A DNA stretch of 64,000 nucleotides from Nocardia xishanensis NBRC 101358 (GTDB lineage: Bacteria; Actinomycetota; Actinomycetes; Mycobacteriales; Mycobacteriaceae), in assembly GCF_001613365.1 (NCBI RefSeq), contig NZ_BDCF01000008.1, forward strand, positions 248,001-312,000, given 5' to 3'. Each line of letters starts with the position of its first letter. Position 1 is the first letter of the stretch. Below are positions 51,037 to 62,163 of the stretch, in pieces. A program made the position numbers and the translations under genes. The notes under the pieces were generated by a model that saw only the letters and a program-made list of their open reading frames with translations, made no database searches and was not told where the DNA came from.

Positions 51037-51479
51037 CTCCCGGCCCTTCCGCGAGGCGAAACCTGCGTCGGGAACCAACCGTACCGCCGGATGCCGCCAC
51101 GCGGGGAGATCCGCGCCGATCGCCGTCGTTCGCGCGCTGCGCGGTCGCGCGACGATCCGAGCCGGATACGCAAGGGCGTCGTCCAATTCGAATTGACCGT
51201 TCGCGAAACGGAGTTCACCGGCACGGCGAACGACACCTTCCAGGCCCTGGACGGCACTGTCACCGACGGGCTCCTTCCCGCTCGGCTCACCGGACGCCGC
51301 TTCGACCCCTTCTCGCACTGACCGAAAGGCGACCTCCTCGGGACGACCGAGCCGCGATGCGCGGAGATCCATATGGATCGCCGCATTCTCGCTATCTTCG
51401 AGGGGGCCCTCCGTGAATTCTCGGTGGGCGCGGCGCGATACATCCGCCGGAGAACATCGCGGAGGATCGGGGGACGACA
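51037..51479. other. Divergent intergenic region with a possible gene remnant
   Basis: These 443 bases separate the PaaK-like gene from the TAP-type hydrolase. One plus-strand frame ending at 51321 has coding-like composition (see the remnant entry); otherwise I see no gene, long repeat or RNA motif. Confidence 0.35.
51178..51321 (+). pseudogene. Possible C-terminal remnant of a lost gene
   Basis: A frame reading VVQFELTVRETEFTGTANDT, then ALDGTVTDGLLPARLTGRRF, ends in TGA at 51319-51321 with strong third-position G/C bias. It has no start codon with a ribosome site and no recognisable upstream part. It may be the tail of a deleted gene or simply chance. I do not recognise the family. Confidence 0.2.
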
Positions 51480-53057
51480 GTGCGAGCGAGTCGGTGCGTA
51501 CTGGTGGCCGTGGTTGCGGCCATGGGATTGCTGGTGTCGGGATGCGTCATCGGGCCGAGGGTGGACGGCCGGGCCACGCCCTCCCCCGCCCCGCTGCCCA
51601 CACTGCACGATTACGAGGCTCAGCGAATCGATTGGTCGTCCTGCGCGGGACTGCCCGGCGCCGAATGCGGCGAGATTCGCGTGCCCGTCGACTACGACCA
51701 CCCCGAAACCGCCGCCATCGCCATGCCGCTGGTGCGTTTGCGCGCCGTCAATCCCGCCCGGCGCCTCGGCGTGCTCACCAGCAATCCCGGCGGTCCCGGC
51801 GAATCCGGTTACGAGAACGTGCTTTCCGCGCTCGACCCGCAGGACACCGGGCTGCGCAAGTTCCGCATCCGCTACGACCTGGTCGGTTTCGACCCGCGCG
51901 GCGTCGGCCGGACCGCGCCCGTGCGATGCCTGAGCGACCGCGCGATGGACGACTACCTGGCCACCGATTTCACCCCGGTCGACGAGGCGGGCCGCCGGTC
52001 GGTCGCCGAGGCGCACCGCCGCTACGCCACCGCGTGCCTGCGCAATACCGGCACCTTGCTCGGTTTCGTCGGCACCGAGTTCGTGGTGCGCGACATGGAC
52101 ATCATGCGTTCGGCGCTCGGCGAGGCGAAGCTGAATTTCTTCGGCTTCTCCTACGGCACCCGGATCGGGCAGCTGTATGCCGAGCGATTCCCGGATCGAG
52201 TCGGGCGGATGGTGCTCGACTCCGTGGACGACCCGAGTCTGCCCACCGACCGGTGGGAGGCGCTCGACACGTCCGGCCCCCCGGCGCCGGGGGAGCTCGC
52301 GCCGCGAGATCGCTTGGTGCGCACCATGCTCGACGCCTGCGCGCGACGCGCGGACTGCCCCGTCGGCAACGACGCGGACGCCGCCATGCAGCGGCTGCGC
52401 GGCCTGATCGATCGGGTGGACGCCGAACCCATCCGCACCTCCGACGGCCGCCGAGTCGGCTCCAATCTGGCGCTTCTCGGCATCTTCCAGGCGACCTACG
52501 ACGAGCGTTACTGGCCGCGATTCGAGCGCGCGTTCGCCGACGCGCTGCGCGGAGACGGCACCGGGCTCGCCGAGCTGGCCGACCTCTACGTCGGCCGCGA
52601 CCAGGGGCGCTACAGCTCGTCGGATCCGGCGTTCTGGTCGGTGGAATGCCTGAACGACGACCCGCGCGCGTGGCGGTCGAAGTCCGAGGACGTGATTCTC
52701 GGGGAACTGACGCGCGAGGCCGAATGGGCGGCGGTGCAGTCACCGCTGTTCGGCGCGAACCGCGTTTTCAGCACCCCGCTGTGCCTGTTCTGGCCGGTGC
52801 CGCCGACGCAGGAGTCGCAAGGCGTGCACGCGGCGGGTGCGCCGCCGATCTTGCTGCTGAACAACAGCGGCGACCCGGCCACCCCGCTAGAGGACGCCGA
52901 ACATGTCGCCGCCGCCCTCGCCCACGCCGTGCTCGTGATCAACGAACACGACGGTCACATCGCCTTCGACAACGGTTCGTCCTGCGTGGACGCCATCGTC
53001 GTCGCCTACCTCTACGACGGCGAGCTGCCCGCGGATCGGACCCGCTGCACGAACTGA
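51480..53057 (+). CDS. Secreted alpha/beta hydrolase lipoprotein (TAP-type, tripeptidyl aminopeptidase-like)
   Basis: This 525-residue protein has a lipoprotein signal with lipobox LVSGC (Cys22), so it should be anchored outside the membrane. The hydrolase core has SNPGGPGESG (oxyanion loop, about 99-108), the nucleophile GFSYGTRIG (Ser near 218) and FDPRGVGR before it. The C-terminal TAP-like domain gives NNSGDPATPLEDAE and the catalytic His in NEHDGHIAF. Relatives remove tripeptides or act as proline peptidases/esterases; the substrate is unknown. The start is a GTG at 51480 after GGGGGAC. Confidence 0.9.
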   Translation: MRASRCVLVAVVAAMGLLVSGCVIGPRVDGRATPSPAPLPTLHDYEAQRIDWSSCAGLPGAECGEIRVPVDYDHPETAAIAMPLVRLRAVNPARRLGVLTSNPGGPGESGYENVLSALDPQDTGLRKFRIRYDLVGFDPRGVGRTAPVRCLSDRAMDDYLATDFTPVDEAGRRSVAEAHRRYATACLRNTGTLLGFVGTEFVVRDMDIMRSALGEAKLNFFGFSYGTRIGQLYAERFPDRVGRMVLDSVDDPSLPTDRWEALDTSGPPAPGELAPRDRLVRTMLDACARRADCPVGNDADAAMQRLRGLIDRVDAEPIRTSDGRRVGSNLALLGIFQATYDERYWPRFERAFADALRGDGTGLAELADLYVGRDQGRYSSSDPAFWSVECLNDDPRAWRSKSEDVILGELTREAEWAAVQSPLFGANRVFSTPLCLFWPVPPTQESQGVHAAGAPPILLLNNSGDPATPLEDAEHVAAALAHAVLVINEHDGHIAFDNGSSCVDAIVVAYLYDGELPADRTRCTN

Positions 53058-53116
53058 CCGGGCGCCTCCGCGCTCCCGGCGGACCCGGTCCGGTCGCGTC
53101 CCTCTAGAGTCGACGG

Positions 53117-53725
53117 GTGACCTGGACCGTCGGTTTCGACCTCGACATGACGCTGATCGACTCGCGACCGGGAGTCTCCTTCGCCATCGACACCGTCGCC
53201 GCGGAGTTCCAGCTGCCGCTGAGGGGCGCCGACTTCGTGCAGCGCCTCGGCCCGCCGCTCGATCTGCTGCTGGCCGAGGCCGGCGCGCCGGACGAGCTCA
53301 TTCCCGCCCTGATCGCCCGCTACCGCGAGCTGTATCCCGACGTGGTGCCGCGGGTCCCCGCTATGCCCGGTGCGGATGCGGCCCTGGACGCGGTGGCCGC
53401 GCGCAGCGGACGGCTGATGGTGGTGACCGGCAAGTACCAGCCGCACGCGCAGCTGCATCTCGACGAGCTGGGCTGGCGGATCGACCACCTCGCGGGCGGG
53501 CTGTGGTCCACCGGCAAGGCCGAGGCGCTGCGCGCGCAAGGGGCGACCGTCTACGTCGGCGATCACGCCGGTGACATGCGCGGCGCCAAGGCGGCCGACG
53601 CGTTCGCGGTCGGCGTCACGACCGGACCGTGCGACGCCGCCGAGCTGCGCGCGGCGGGCGCCGACATCGTGCTGAGCGATCTCACCGAATTCCCGTCCTG
53701 GCTCACCGAATACGCGGCCGCCTGA
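53117..53725 (+). CDS. HAD-superfamily phosphatase (phosphoglycolate phosphatase-like)
   Basis: This 202-residue HAD hydrolase shows motif I DLDMT (nucleophile Asp near residue 8), motif II in MVVTGK (Thr near 97), a motif III Lys in STGKAEAL (about 134) and motif IV in YVGDHAGDM. It has the cap-1 insertion of phosphoglycolate phosphatase-type enzymes. The substrate cannot be fixed. A GTG start (MTWTVGFDLDMTLIDS) lies at 53117. It converges with, and overlaps by 23 bases, the PH-domain gene. Confidence 0.88.
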   Translation: MTWTVGFDLDMTLIDSRPGVSFAIDTVAAEFQLPLRGADFVQRLGPPLDLLLAEAGAPDELIPALIARYRELYPDVVPRVPAMPGADAALDAVAARSGRLMVVTGKYQPHAQLHLDELGWRIDHLAGGLWSTGKAEALRAQGATVYVGDHAGDMRGAKAADAFAVGVTTGPCDAAELRAAGADIVLSDLTEFPSWLTEYAAA

Positions 53726-54188
53726 ACGCTTGGTCGGCCGTGATCTCGAGGCTCGGCCGGTGCCTGCGCATCGCCTCGGTGACCCGAAGCAGCGGCACCG
53801 ACAGCGAGGTCATCGGAATGGACGGCGCGGTGGCGAGCGCGTACTCCGGATCGGGGTGTGTGAGCACCAGATCGATGGCGTCGCCGCCCGGGCAACGGCG
53901 CACCCGGACGTGATCCACGGTCGACCACGCGATCCGGCCGAACGCCCGGTGTTCCACGACCTCGTCGGTGATCACCAGATCCGGCCTGCGCCGCAGCCCC
54001 GACCACGTGATCTCGGCGCCGATCGCGAGGAACACCAGTGCGCCGATCTTGCCCGCGATCACGGCCGTTCCGGTCACGATCGCGATCACGCAGATCACGG
54101 CGAGCATCAGGCAGGCGGCCGCCACGCCCAGCGTCGTCCGCATCGATCGGAACACCGTGTTCGACCGCCGCGACTTCCGCACATGCAT
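53703..54188 (-). CDS. Membrane protein with bacterial PH-like domain
   Basis: This 161-residue protein has a basic start and two hydrophobic segments (about 20-40 and 44-60). A C-terminal domain then begins PDLVITDEVVEHRAFGRIAW, which looks like the DUF/bPH domains common in actinobacteria. Function is unknown. It is transcribed alone and overlaps the convergent HAD gene at the 3' end. Confidence 0.78.
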   Translation of the reverse strand: MHVRKSRRSNTVFRSMRTTLGVAAACLMLAVICVIAIVTGTAVIAGKIGALVFLAIGAEITWSGLRRRPDLVITDEVVEHRAFGRIAWSTVDHVRVRRCPGGDAIDLVLTHPDPEYALATAPSIPMTSLSVPLLRVTEAMRRHRPSLEITADQAFRRPRIR

Positions 54189-54408
54189 GCGCGCATCCTA
54201 GCGGTGCCTCACCAAGGGACCGGCCCGCGCCGGTCGAAGAACCCGCCCCGCTCACCCTTAGGCGCGACACCATTCGAATAGTCCTCGACGCCACACCCTG
54301 GACAGGACGGTCAGCCACGTCCCTGATTCGCGAATTCTCCGTCGTCGTCGGCGGAAAGACTCGCGGCCGCAACCAATCTCGACGGTGCGGCCGCGGTCCC
54401 GGTCCGGT

Positions 54409-56703
<2,295 letters not shown>

Positions 56704-56916
56704 GCCATCGCGAACCGACAAAATGGCGAGTGCGCAGTGACGCAGATCACATATCCGAGCGGACCCGATGTGGCGATGCGGGACCCCGAGGAGACGCTCG
56801 ACGACATTCGCGCGTGCGCGGCGAAGACCCTGCACGGCGCAAGGATTCGGCGACGCCTCATGTTTCGCTACACCCTGTTGTGGCAGCGCCCCGCGTAGCG
56901 TGCGAGCCGCTGCCGG

Positions 56917-57798
56917 TCAGCGCAGACGCTCGATGATCGGGCCGAACTGTTCCATGCTGTCCTCCAGCACGGTGAGGTAGCTGAATCCGAAGCGCTCGCG
57001 CAGTTCGCGAACGCGGTCGGCGCCCTCGTCGGGGGAACCGATCAGCAGGGTGGGAATGCGCTCGGGGTGGCCGGCGGCCGAGGGCGGCAGCGCCGGTGCG
57101 TACGCATCGGCCAGCGCGGGCCAGTCGGCGCGCGAGATCACCCGCTGGATGAGCAGATTGAGCTCCACCTCGCCCGCGCGGGGGCCGAGCAACCCGCCGA
57201 CGTAGGCGACCCGCTCGGCGGTGGTGTCCTCGTCGGCGAGCTGCACCGGGCCGCCGGGCGTCGCTCCCCCGCCCGCGAAGGCGATGATGTCGGCCTGTTC
57301 GGCGGCGAGCTTCAACAGCCGGTCGCCCCACCCGGCCAGCAGCAGCGGCGGACCCGACGGCTGCGCCGGGCGCGGCTGGTAGTCCGGGTCGGCGAACAAT
57401 CTCCGCAGCGTCGTGACGGTGCGCTCCAAGTGCCGCACCCGCTTGGCACCACTCTCGAAAGGGATTCCGGCGGTGTCGAACTCGGCCCGCACGTAGCCCG
57501 CCCCGAGCCCGAGTTCCACGCGACCGTCGGTCAGCTGGTCCGCGCCCGCCGCGTCGCGGGCCAGCAGCACCGGGTTGTAGAAGGCGGTGTTGAGCACGAA
57601 GGTGTTGAGCCGCACGCGTTCGGTGGCCTCGGCCGCCACGATCATGGCGGGAAACGGGGCGGGCAGGCCGAGATGATCGGCGACGCCGACCACGTCGAAT
57701 CCGAGTTCCTCTGCCCTGCGGCACTTTTCGATCCACCGGGACCTGGACTCGGGGACCACCATGTTCACGCCGAAACGGAAGGGACGCTGCACAGTCAC
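56917..57798 (-). CDS. LLM-class F420-dependent oxidoreductase
   Basis: This 293-residue luciferase-like protein has typical blocks RPFRFGVNMVVPESRSRWIE, DVVGVADHLGLPAPFPAMIV and GRVELGLGAGYVRAEFDTAG (about 88-107), plus the cofactor-binding LLLAGWGDRLLKLAAEQADI. The length and VGVADHL motif match actinobacterial members that use coenzyme F420. The substrate is unknown. The ATG/GTG at 57798 starts the conserved region. Confidence 0.88.
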   Translation of the reverse strand: MTVQRPFRFGVNMVVPESRSRWIEKCRRAEELGFDVVGVADHLGLPAPFPAMIVAAEATERVRLNTFVLNTAFYNPVLLARDAAGADQLTDGRVELGLGAGYVRAEFDTAGIPFESGAKRVRHLERTVTTLRRLFADPDYQPRPAQPSGPPLLLAGWGDRLLKLAAEQADIIAFAGGGATPGGPVQLADEDTTAERVAYVGGLLGPRAGEVELNLLIQRVISRADWPALADAYAPALPPSAAGHPERIPTLLIGSPDEGADRVRELRERFGFSYLTVLEDSMEQFGPIIERLR

Positions 57799-57851
57799 CA
57801 GTCCTGTCTACCCGGCGGCGCGGCCCAGCCGCCACCTGGCACCGGGTGCGC

Positions 57852-57986
57852 TCAGCACTCGGCCAACGCACTCGCCGTGAGGGCGACGCCGAGACCGAGA
57901 CCGAGCAACGCCACCGCCGCGCTGAGCGCGGGCACCGGACGCCGCGCCAGCCCGAGTGCCGCGAGGATCGCGGTGACGATCACCAT
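57852..57986 (-). CDS. Predicted 44-residue membrane peptide
   Basis: An ATG at 57986 opens a 44-codon frame of two hydrophobic stretches, MVIVTAILAALGLA and SAAVALLGLGLGVALTASAL, separated by RRPVPA, a hairpin-like two-helix layout. It begins 10 bases after the stop of the reductase gene on the same strand. The ribosome site is weak (GGTTCGGG). The hydrophobic pattern interrupted only by a basic turn argues against chance, but there is no family evidence. Confidence 0.5.
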   Translation of the reverse strand: MVIVTAILAALGLARRPVPALSAAVALLGLGLGVALTASALAEC

Positions 57987-57996
57987 GCCCGAACCC

Positions 57997-59079
57997 CTAG
58001 CCGCCGATCGTGTTCGAGGCCGGACGCGGCGCGGCCGGACGGGGGCGGACGCCCGGCGCGTTCACGACACCGAAGGCGAGCAGGCTCTCGGCAGTGTCGA
58101 GCACGGTGTCCCGGACGGGGCGCATGGTCCAGCCGAGTTCCGCGCGCGCCTTGTCCGCGGTGACCATCTCGGTGCGGCCGAGCACCGGAACGGCCAACCG
58201 AACGCCCTTGTCGAATCGCGCGATGAACCGGATCAGCCAGTCGGGCAGCACACGGGTCGGCACCCGCAGCCCGCGCGGGTTGTATTCGTCGGCCAGGATC
58301 TGCGCCAGCTCGGCCATCCACAGCGGATCGGCCGCGCAGATGTACCGGTTGCCCGCCGCCTGCGGCAGTTCCATCGCGAGCCGATGCGCGACGGCCAGAT
58401 CGCGCACGTCGACCGGGGTCCAGCCGGTGCGCACCGAGCCGGGGACGTCCCGTGCCATGAGCCGCCGGATCGGTTCGTGCGAGGTGCTGGTGACGGGGCT
58501 CTGCAGCGGACCGAGCACCATGCCCGGGTTCACCGCGGCCAGCTCGAGCCCGCGCTCGGCGGGCAGGTCGCCGACGAACTGCCACGCCGCCCGTTCGGCC
58601 AGCGTCTTGCTCTTCTGATAGGGCGGAATCCGCCCGACCACCGACCAATCCGCCTCGGTGCGCACGGCGTCGGCTTCGTGGCCGTACGCGATCGCGGCGA
58701 TCGAGGAGGTCACCACGACCCGCCGCACGCCGGGCTCGGCGGCGGACGCGCGCAGCACCCGCAGCGTGCCCTGGACGGCCGGTTCGACGAGTTCGCGCTC
58801 GTCGTCGGGGATGTACGACGGGAACGGCGAGGCCACGTGCAGCACGTACGCGCAGCCTGCGACGGCCTCCGCCCACCCGGCGTCGCGGTCGAGGTCGGCG
58901 GCGACGAACTCGAGGTCCGCGCCGAGGCGGCGCGCGAGCTCGACGAGGTGCGCGCGCTTGCCGGTGTTCGCCAGGTCGCGCACGGTGGCGCGCACCGGGT
59001 AGCCGTGTTCGAGAAGTTCAGCGATCACGTGTCCGGCGATGAATCCCGTTGCGCCGGTGACGAGTACCTGTTTGCTCAT
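57997..59079 (-). CDS. NAD-dependent epimerase/dehydratase family reductase
   Basis: This 360-residue extended SDR resembles dihydroflavonol reductases and aldehyde reductases. The dinucleotide motif is VTGATGFIAGHV (about 6-17), the VASPF motif is at about 84-88, the catalytic YxxxK is YQKSK (about 156) and NPGMVLGPLQSP follows. It should reduce an aldehyde or ketone with NADPH. The ATG at 59079 follows AGGTGGGA; a GTG at 59088 is possible. It is divergent from a TetR gene with two tandem palindromes between them, so it is probably repressed by that protein. Confidence 0.9.
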   Translation of the reverse strand: MSKQVLVTGATGFIAGHVIAELLEHGYPVRATVRDLANTGKRAHLVELARRLGADLEFVAADLDRDAGWAEAVAGCAYVLHVASPFPSYIPDDERELVEPAVQGTLRVLRASAAEPGVRRVVVTSSIAAIAYGHEADAVRTEADWSVVGRIPPYQKSKTLAERAAWQFVGDLPAERGLELAAVNPGMVLGPLQSPVTSTSHEPIRRLMARDVPGSVRTGWTPVDVRDLAVAHRLAMELPQAAGNRYICAADPLWMAELAQILADEYNPRGLRVPTRVLPDWLIRFIARFDKGVRLAVPVLGRTEMVTADKARAELGWTMRPVRDTVLDTAESLLAFGVVNAPGVRPRPAAPRPASNTIGG

Positions 59080-59116
59080 GTGTCCCACCTGTCAGGGTAA
59101 GAGGGGCGCGGCCGGA

Positions 59117-59155
59117 ATCTAAGCGCCGCTCAGATAATCTAAGCAGCGCATAGAT
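59117..59155. promoter_or_regulatory. Two tandem palindromic operators of the TetR/reductase pair
   Basis: ATCTAAGCGCCGCTCAGAT (59117-59135) and ATCTAAGCAGCGCATAGAT (59137-59155) are each imperfect 19-base palindromes with AGAT/ATCT ends, separated by one base. The repeat period is 20 bases, nearly two helical turns, so two dimers could bind on the same face. The position between the divergent starts suggests that both genes are controlled from here. Confidence 0.75.
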
Positions 59156-59189
59156 AGGTTGGCCAGCCCTCGTCGCATACGCTCGGTTG

Positions 59190-59807
59190 GTGAAGCGGAC
59201 CAGTTACCACCACGGCGCACTGCGTGATGAGCTGATCGCCGCCTGCCTGCGCCTGATCGAAACCGAAGGCATCGCGGCGGTGAGCCTGCGCCGGGTCGCC
59301 AGGGAGGCGGGCGTCAGCACCGGCGCGCCGTACCATCATTTCGCCGATCGGGCCGCGCTGCTCGCGACGCTGTCCACCAAGGGATTCGAGCTGCTCGCCG
59401 CCGAACTCACCGCCGCGCGGAACGCCACGACCGGCTCGCCGCTCGACACCCTCGGCGCGCTGGCGGGCGCCTACGTCCGCTTCTCTCGCGAGCAGCGCGG
59501 CTATTTCCGGCTGATGTTCCGCCCTGAGCTCTCCCAGCCGGAGAAGCACCCCGATACCATCGTCGCCGGCGACGCCGCCTTCGCGATCCTGGCCGACGCC
59601 ATCGGCGAGTGTGTTGCGGCCGGTCTGCTGCCCGCCGACAAAGCGGATATTCTCGGCATCACCTGGTGGGGCATCGGCCACGGACTCGCCTCGCTGTGGC
59701 TGGACGGTCAGCTGGAGAAGCGGGCGGTTCAGCTCGGCACCACCGCGCCCGAACTGGTCGAGGACGTAATGCGCACGATGTCCGCACTCCTCGCGCCCGG
59801 GTCTTGA
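59190..59807 (+). CDS. TetR family regulator
   Basis: This 205-residue protein starts KRTSYHHGALRDELIAACLR, the usual start of one TetR subgroup. Its helix-turn-helix includes VAREAGVSTGAPYHHFADRA (about 35-54), and a TetR_C_33-type C-terminal domain follows (EQRGYFRLMFRPELSQPEKH). The start is GTG 59190; the preceding TTG (59187) is less likely. It shares the tandem operators at 59117-59155 with the divergent reductase and probably represses both genes. Confidence 0.92.
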   Translation: MKRTSYHHGALRDELIAACLRLIETEGIAAVSLRRVAREAGVSTGAPYHHFADRAALLATLSTKGFELLAAELTAARNATTGSPLDTLGALAGAYVRFSREQRGYFRLMFRPELSQPEKHPDTIVAGDAAFAILADAIGECVAAGLLPADKADILGITWWGIGHGLASLWLDGQLEKRAVQLGTTAPELVEDVMRTMSALLAPGS

Positions 59808-59902
59808 CGCGTCGCGCCGCATTTCTGCCCTAGAGTGGGCGCCAGATGTTTGCTGTTCCGTCACTGCTCGACCCGAATACGTGATTCGAGAGGGATGACC
59901 GG

Positions 59903-60220
59903 ATGTCCGTACAGCAGCAGCTCGACCCCATCGTGCAAGAGTTCGTCGACGCGCTCAACGCCAACGACCGCGACCGCTTCCACTCGGTGCTCACCGAGGA
60001 CGCCACCATGTCCGACGACGGCGTGGAACGCGATGTCGAGCAGTGGACCGATTCGGAGGTCTTCGCCAGCAACGGCAGGATGCAGGTCGAAACGGTGATC
60101 GACGGCGGCATCGAATTGCTCGCCGACTACACGAACTCGCGCTGGGGATCGATGCGCACCTCGTGGCGTTTCACCGTGCGCGACGGCAAGATCAGCCGAT
60201 TCGAGACCGGACAGGCCTGA
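59903..60220 (+). CDS. SnoaL-like/NTF2-fold protein
   Basis: This 105-residue single-domain protein has the cone-like NTF2 pattern: VQEFVDALNANDRDRFHSVL at the start and SWRFTVRDGKISRFETGQA at the end. Members include polyketide cyclases, isomerases and many uncharacterised binding proteins. The ATG at 59903 follows AGAGGG. It lies 95 bases after the TetR gene and 41 before the phosphodiesterase, so it may be on its own promoter. Confidence 0.82.
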   Translation: MSVQQQLDPIVQEFVDALNANDRDRFHSVLTEDATMSDDGVERDVEQWTDSEVFASNGRMQVETVIDGGIELLADYTNSRWGSMRTSWRFTVRDGKISRFETGQA

Positions 60221-60261
60221 AACCCTTGCCGTGGCGGCGCCGATCTTGACATTCTGACGTC

Positions 60262-61404
60262 GTGTTCGACGCGCCACGCTACGGCTCGGGTTCCCTGGCC
60301 GACCTGTTTCCCTCCGTCCTCGCCTGTCTGGGCGTCCCCGGCGAGGACGATCGGCTCGGCCTCGGCCTGTCCGCGCGCCGGGTCTGCGTCCTGCTGGTGG
60401 ACGGGCTCGGCGCGGAAGCGCTCGCCGCGCACGCGGAAGAGGCGCCGTTCCTGTCCGGCCTCGCCGCGACCGAGCTGGCGGCCGGTTTCCCGAGCACGAC
60501 CGCGACCAGCCTGAGCTCCCTCGGCGTCGGGGTGCCGCCGGGTGAACACGGCATCGTCGGCTATCTGATGAACGTGCCCGGCTACGACCGGTTGGTGAAC
60601 GCACTGCGCTGGCGGTTGCACGGCGAGGGCCCGAAGGTGGACCTGCTGCGCGAACTGGTCCCTGAGCAGTTCCAGCCCACCGCAACGGTATTCGAACGCG
60701 CCGCCCGCGCCGGGATCAGCGTCAGCCAGGTCGCCCCGATGTACCAGGCGGGCTCCGGGCTGACCAGGGCCGTGCTGCGCGGTTGCGCGTTCCGCCCGAG
60801 CCTGTCGTTCGGCGACCAGGTCGACGGCGTCGCCCAGGCGTTGCGCACGGGCGACCGCTCGCTCGTCTACGCCTACCACGGCGACCTGGACACCACCGGC
60901 CATGTGCGCGGCCCATCCTCGGACGCGTGGCGGCTGGAGCTCGCGCACGTGGACCGCTTGGCCGCCACCATCGCCGAACACCTGCCGCCCGACGCCGCAC
61001 TGCTGGTGACCGCCGATCACGGCATGGTGGAGCTGACCGGAACCGTGGACTTCGACGCCGTCGACGCACTGAGCGCAGGCGTCCACCGGCTCGGCGGCGA
61101 ACCGCGCGCCCGGCACGTCTACACCATCGAGGGCGCGGTGGACGACGTCGCGGCGGCATGGCGAGAAACGCTCGGCCCCGACTTCGCGGTGCTGTCACGC
61201 GCCGAGGTGATCGAACGCGGCTGGTTCGGCCCCATCGTCGGACCCGCGGTGGCCGAGCGGATCGGCGATCTCGTCGTCGCCGCGCTCGGACCGCGCGGCG
61301 TCATCCGGACCGGCGCCGAACCACTCCAATCGGCCATGGTCGGCCACCACGGTTCACTGACCTCGGCCGAGCTCAACGTTCCACTGCGCACCTGCCTCGC
61401 CTGA
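60262..61404 (+). CDS. Alkaline-phosphatase-superfamily phosphodiesterase/pyrophosphatase
   Basis: This is a 380-residue enzyme of the nucleotide pyrophosphatase/phosphodiesterase type. Metal ligands and nucleophile are visible: VLLVDGLG (Asp near 47), FPSTTATS (Thr near 79), HGDLDTTGHV (Asp and His near 211-216), TADHGMVE (about 254) and GHHGS (about 365). It should hydrolyse phosphodiesters or pyrophosphates; the substrate is unknown. No signal peptide is visible, in contrast to most family members. The start is a GTG at 60262. Confidence 0.88.
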   Translation: MFDAPRYGSGSLADLFPSVLACLGVPGEDDRLGLGLSARRVCVLLVDGLGAEALAAHAEEAPFLSGLAATELAAGFPSTTATSLSSLGVGVPPGEHGIVGYLMNVPGYDRLVNALRWRLHGEGPKVDLLRELVPEQFQPTATVFERAARAGISVSQVAPMYQAGSGLTRAVLRGCAFRPSLSFGDQVDGVAQALRTGDRSLVYAYHGDLDTTGHVRGPSSDAWRLELAHVDRLAATIAEHLPPDAALLVTADHGMVELTGTVDFDAVDALSAGVHRLGGEPRARHVYTIEGAVDDVAAAWRETLGPDFAVLSRAEVIERGWFGPIVGPAVAERIGDLVVAALGPRGVIRTGAEPLQSAMVGHHGSLTSAELNVPLRTCLA

Positions 61405-61495
61405 TCGCGGACAGACATCACCGCCTACTGCCCGTCGACTGGACCGAGTGGATAACGCCCGCCTCGGCGAAAGAGTGGTGGCAGGCGTGCAAGGG

Positions 61496-62086
61496 TTACG
61501 TTCTGCCCGGGCCGATGATGCCGTGCAGCACAAGGTCGAGAAGACGGTCGGTGGCCGCCGCGGTGATGTCGGACTGGTCACTGGTCCACGCGATTGCGCT
61601 GGCGATCTTGACAATGTCGTCGGTGGTGGCCTCGGAGTGCGCACGTCCTGCCCGTTGGGCTCGGACCAGCACGGTGTCGGCCGCAGCCAGTGCTGCGGCG
61701 CAATGCGGCGCCAATGGGCTGTCGGGGACCTCGAGAGCACGCACGATCTCCTCGGACAGCCCCCGCACACGGCGAATGTGCGACACCAGCGCGGCAACCC
61801 ATAACGACAGGGCCGCAGCGGGATCGGGATCGGTGTCAAGGGTGCTCGCGAGTGTGGTGACCTCGTCGAGACTGGTGCCGACCACGGCGGCGATGAGGTC
61901 TTCTCGCTGCGGGAAGTGCCGATAGAGAGTGGCAGGGCCGACACCGGCGCGGCGGGCGATCTCGTTGAACGACACATCGACGCCTTCGCTGGCGAACATC
62001 GTGCGGGCGGCCTCGAGCAGTCGTGCGCGGCTGCGGCGGGCATCGGCTCGTACGCCGCCCGGTGGCAGTGAATCTGCTTGCTTCAC
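61496..62086 (-). CDS. TetR family regulator divergent from an LLM oxidoreductase
   Basis: This 196-residue TetR protein has its helix-turn-helix at about 17-65 (RARLLEAARTMFASEGVDVS, FNEIARRAGVGPATLYRHFP). The C-terminal domain (SLWVAALVSHIRRVRGLSEE) is of the TetR_C_36/SbtR type. The GTG at 62086 was chosen because GAGGAG lies six bases upstream; the open frame to 62227 would cross the operator. It faces the LLM gene across a perfect 38-base inverted repeat and is probably its repressor and its own. Confidence 0.92.
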   Translation of the reverse strand: MKQADSLPPGGVRADARRSRARLLEAARTMFASEGVDVSFNEIARRAGVGPATLYRHFPQREDLIAAVVGTSLDEVTTLASTLDTDPDPAAALSLWVAALVSHIRRVRGLSEEIVRALEVPDSPLAPHCAAALAAADTVLVRAQRAGRAHSEATTDDIVKIASAIAWTSDQSDITAAATDRLLDLVLHGIIGPGRT

Positions 62087-62102
62087 AGGGCTCCTCGGCG
62101 AA

Positions 62103-62140
62103 TCGGAATGCCACTCCGTATATTCGGAGTGGCATTCCGA
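62103..62140. promoter_or_regulatory. Perfect inverted repeat operator (TetR/LLM intergenic)
   Basis: TCGGAATGCCACTCCG (62103-62118) and its exact complement CGGAGTGGCATTCCGA (62125-62140) flank TATATT. Each arm contains GGAATGCCACTCC, itself nearly palindromic (GGARTGSCAYTCC), so there are two half-overlapping binding sites about two helical turns apart. The TATATT centre may be part of the promoter. The site lies between the divergent TetR and LLM starts. Confidence 0.8.
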
Positions 62141-62163
62141 ATTGTAGTGGACGGGAGTCGACC

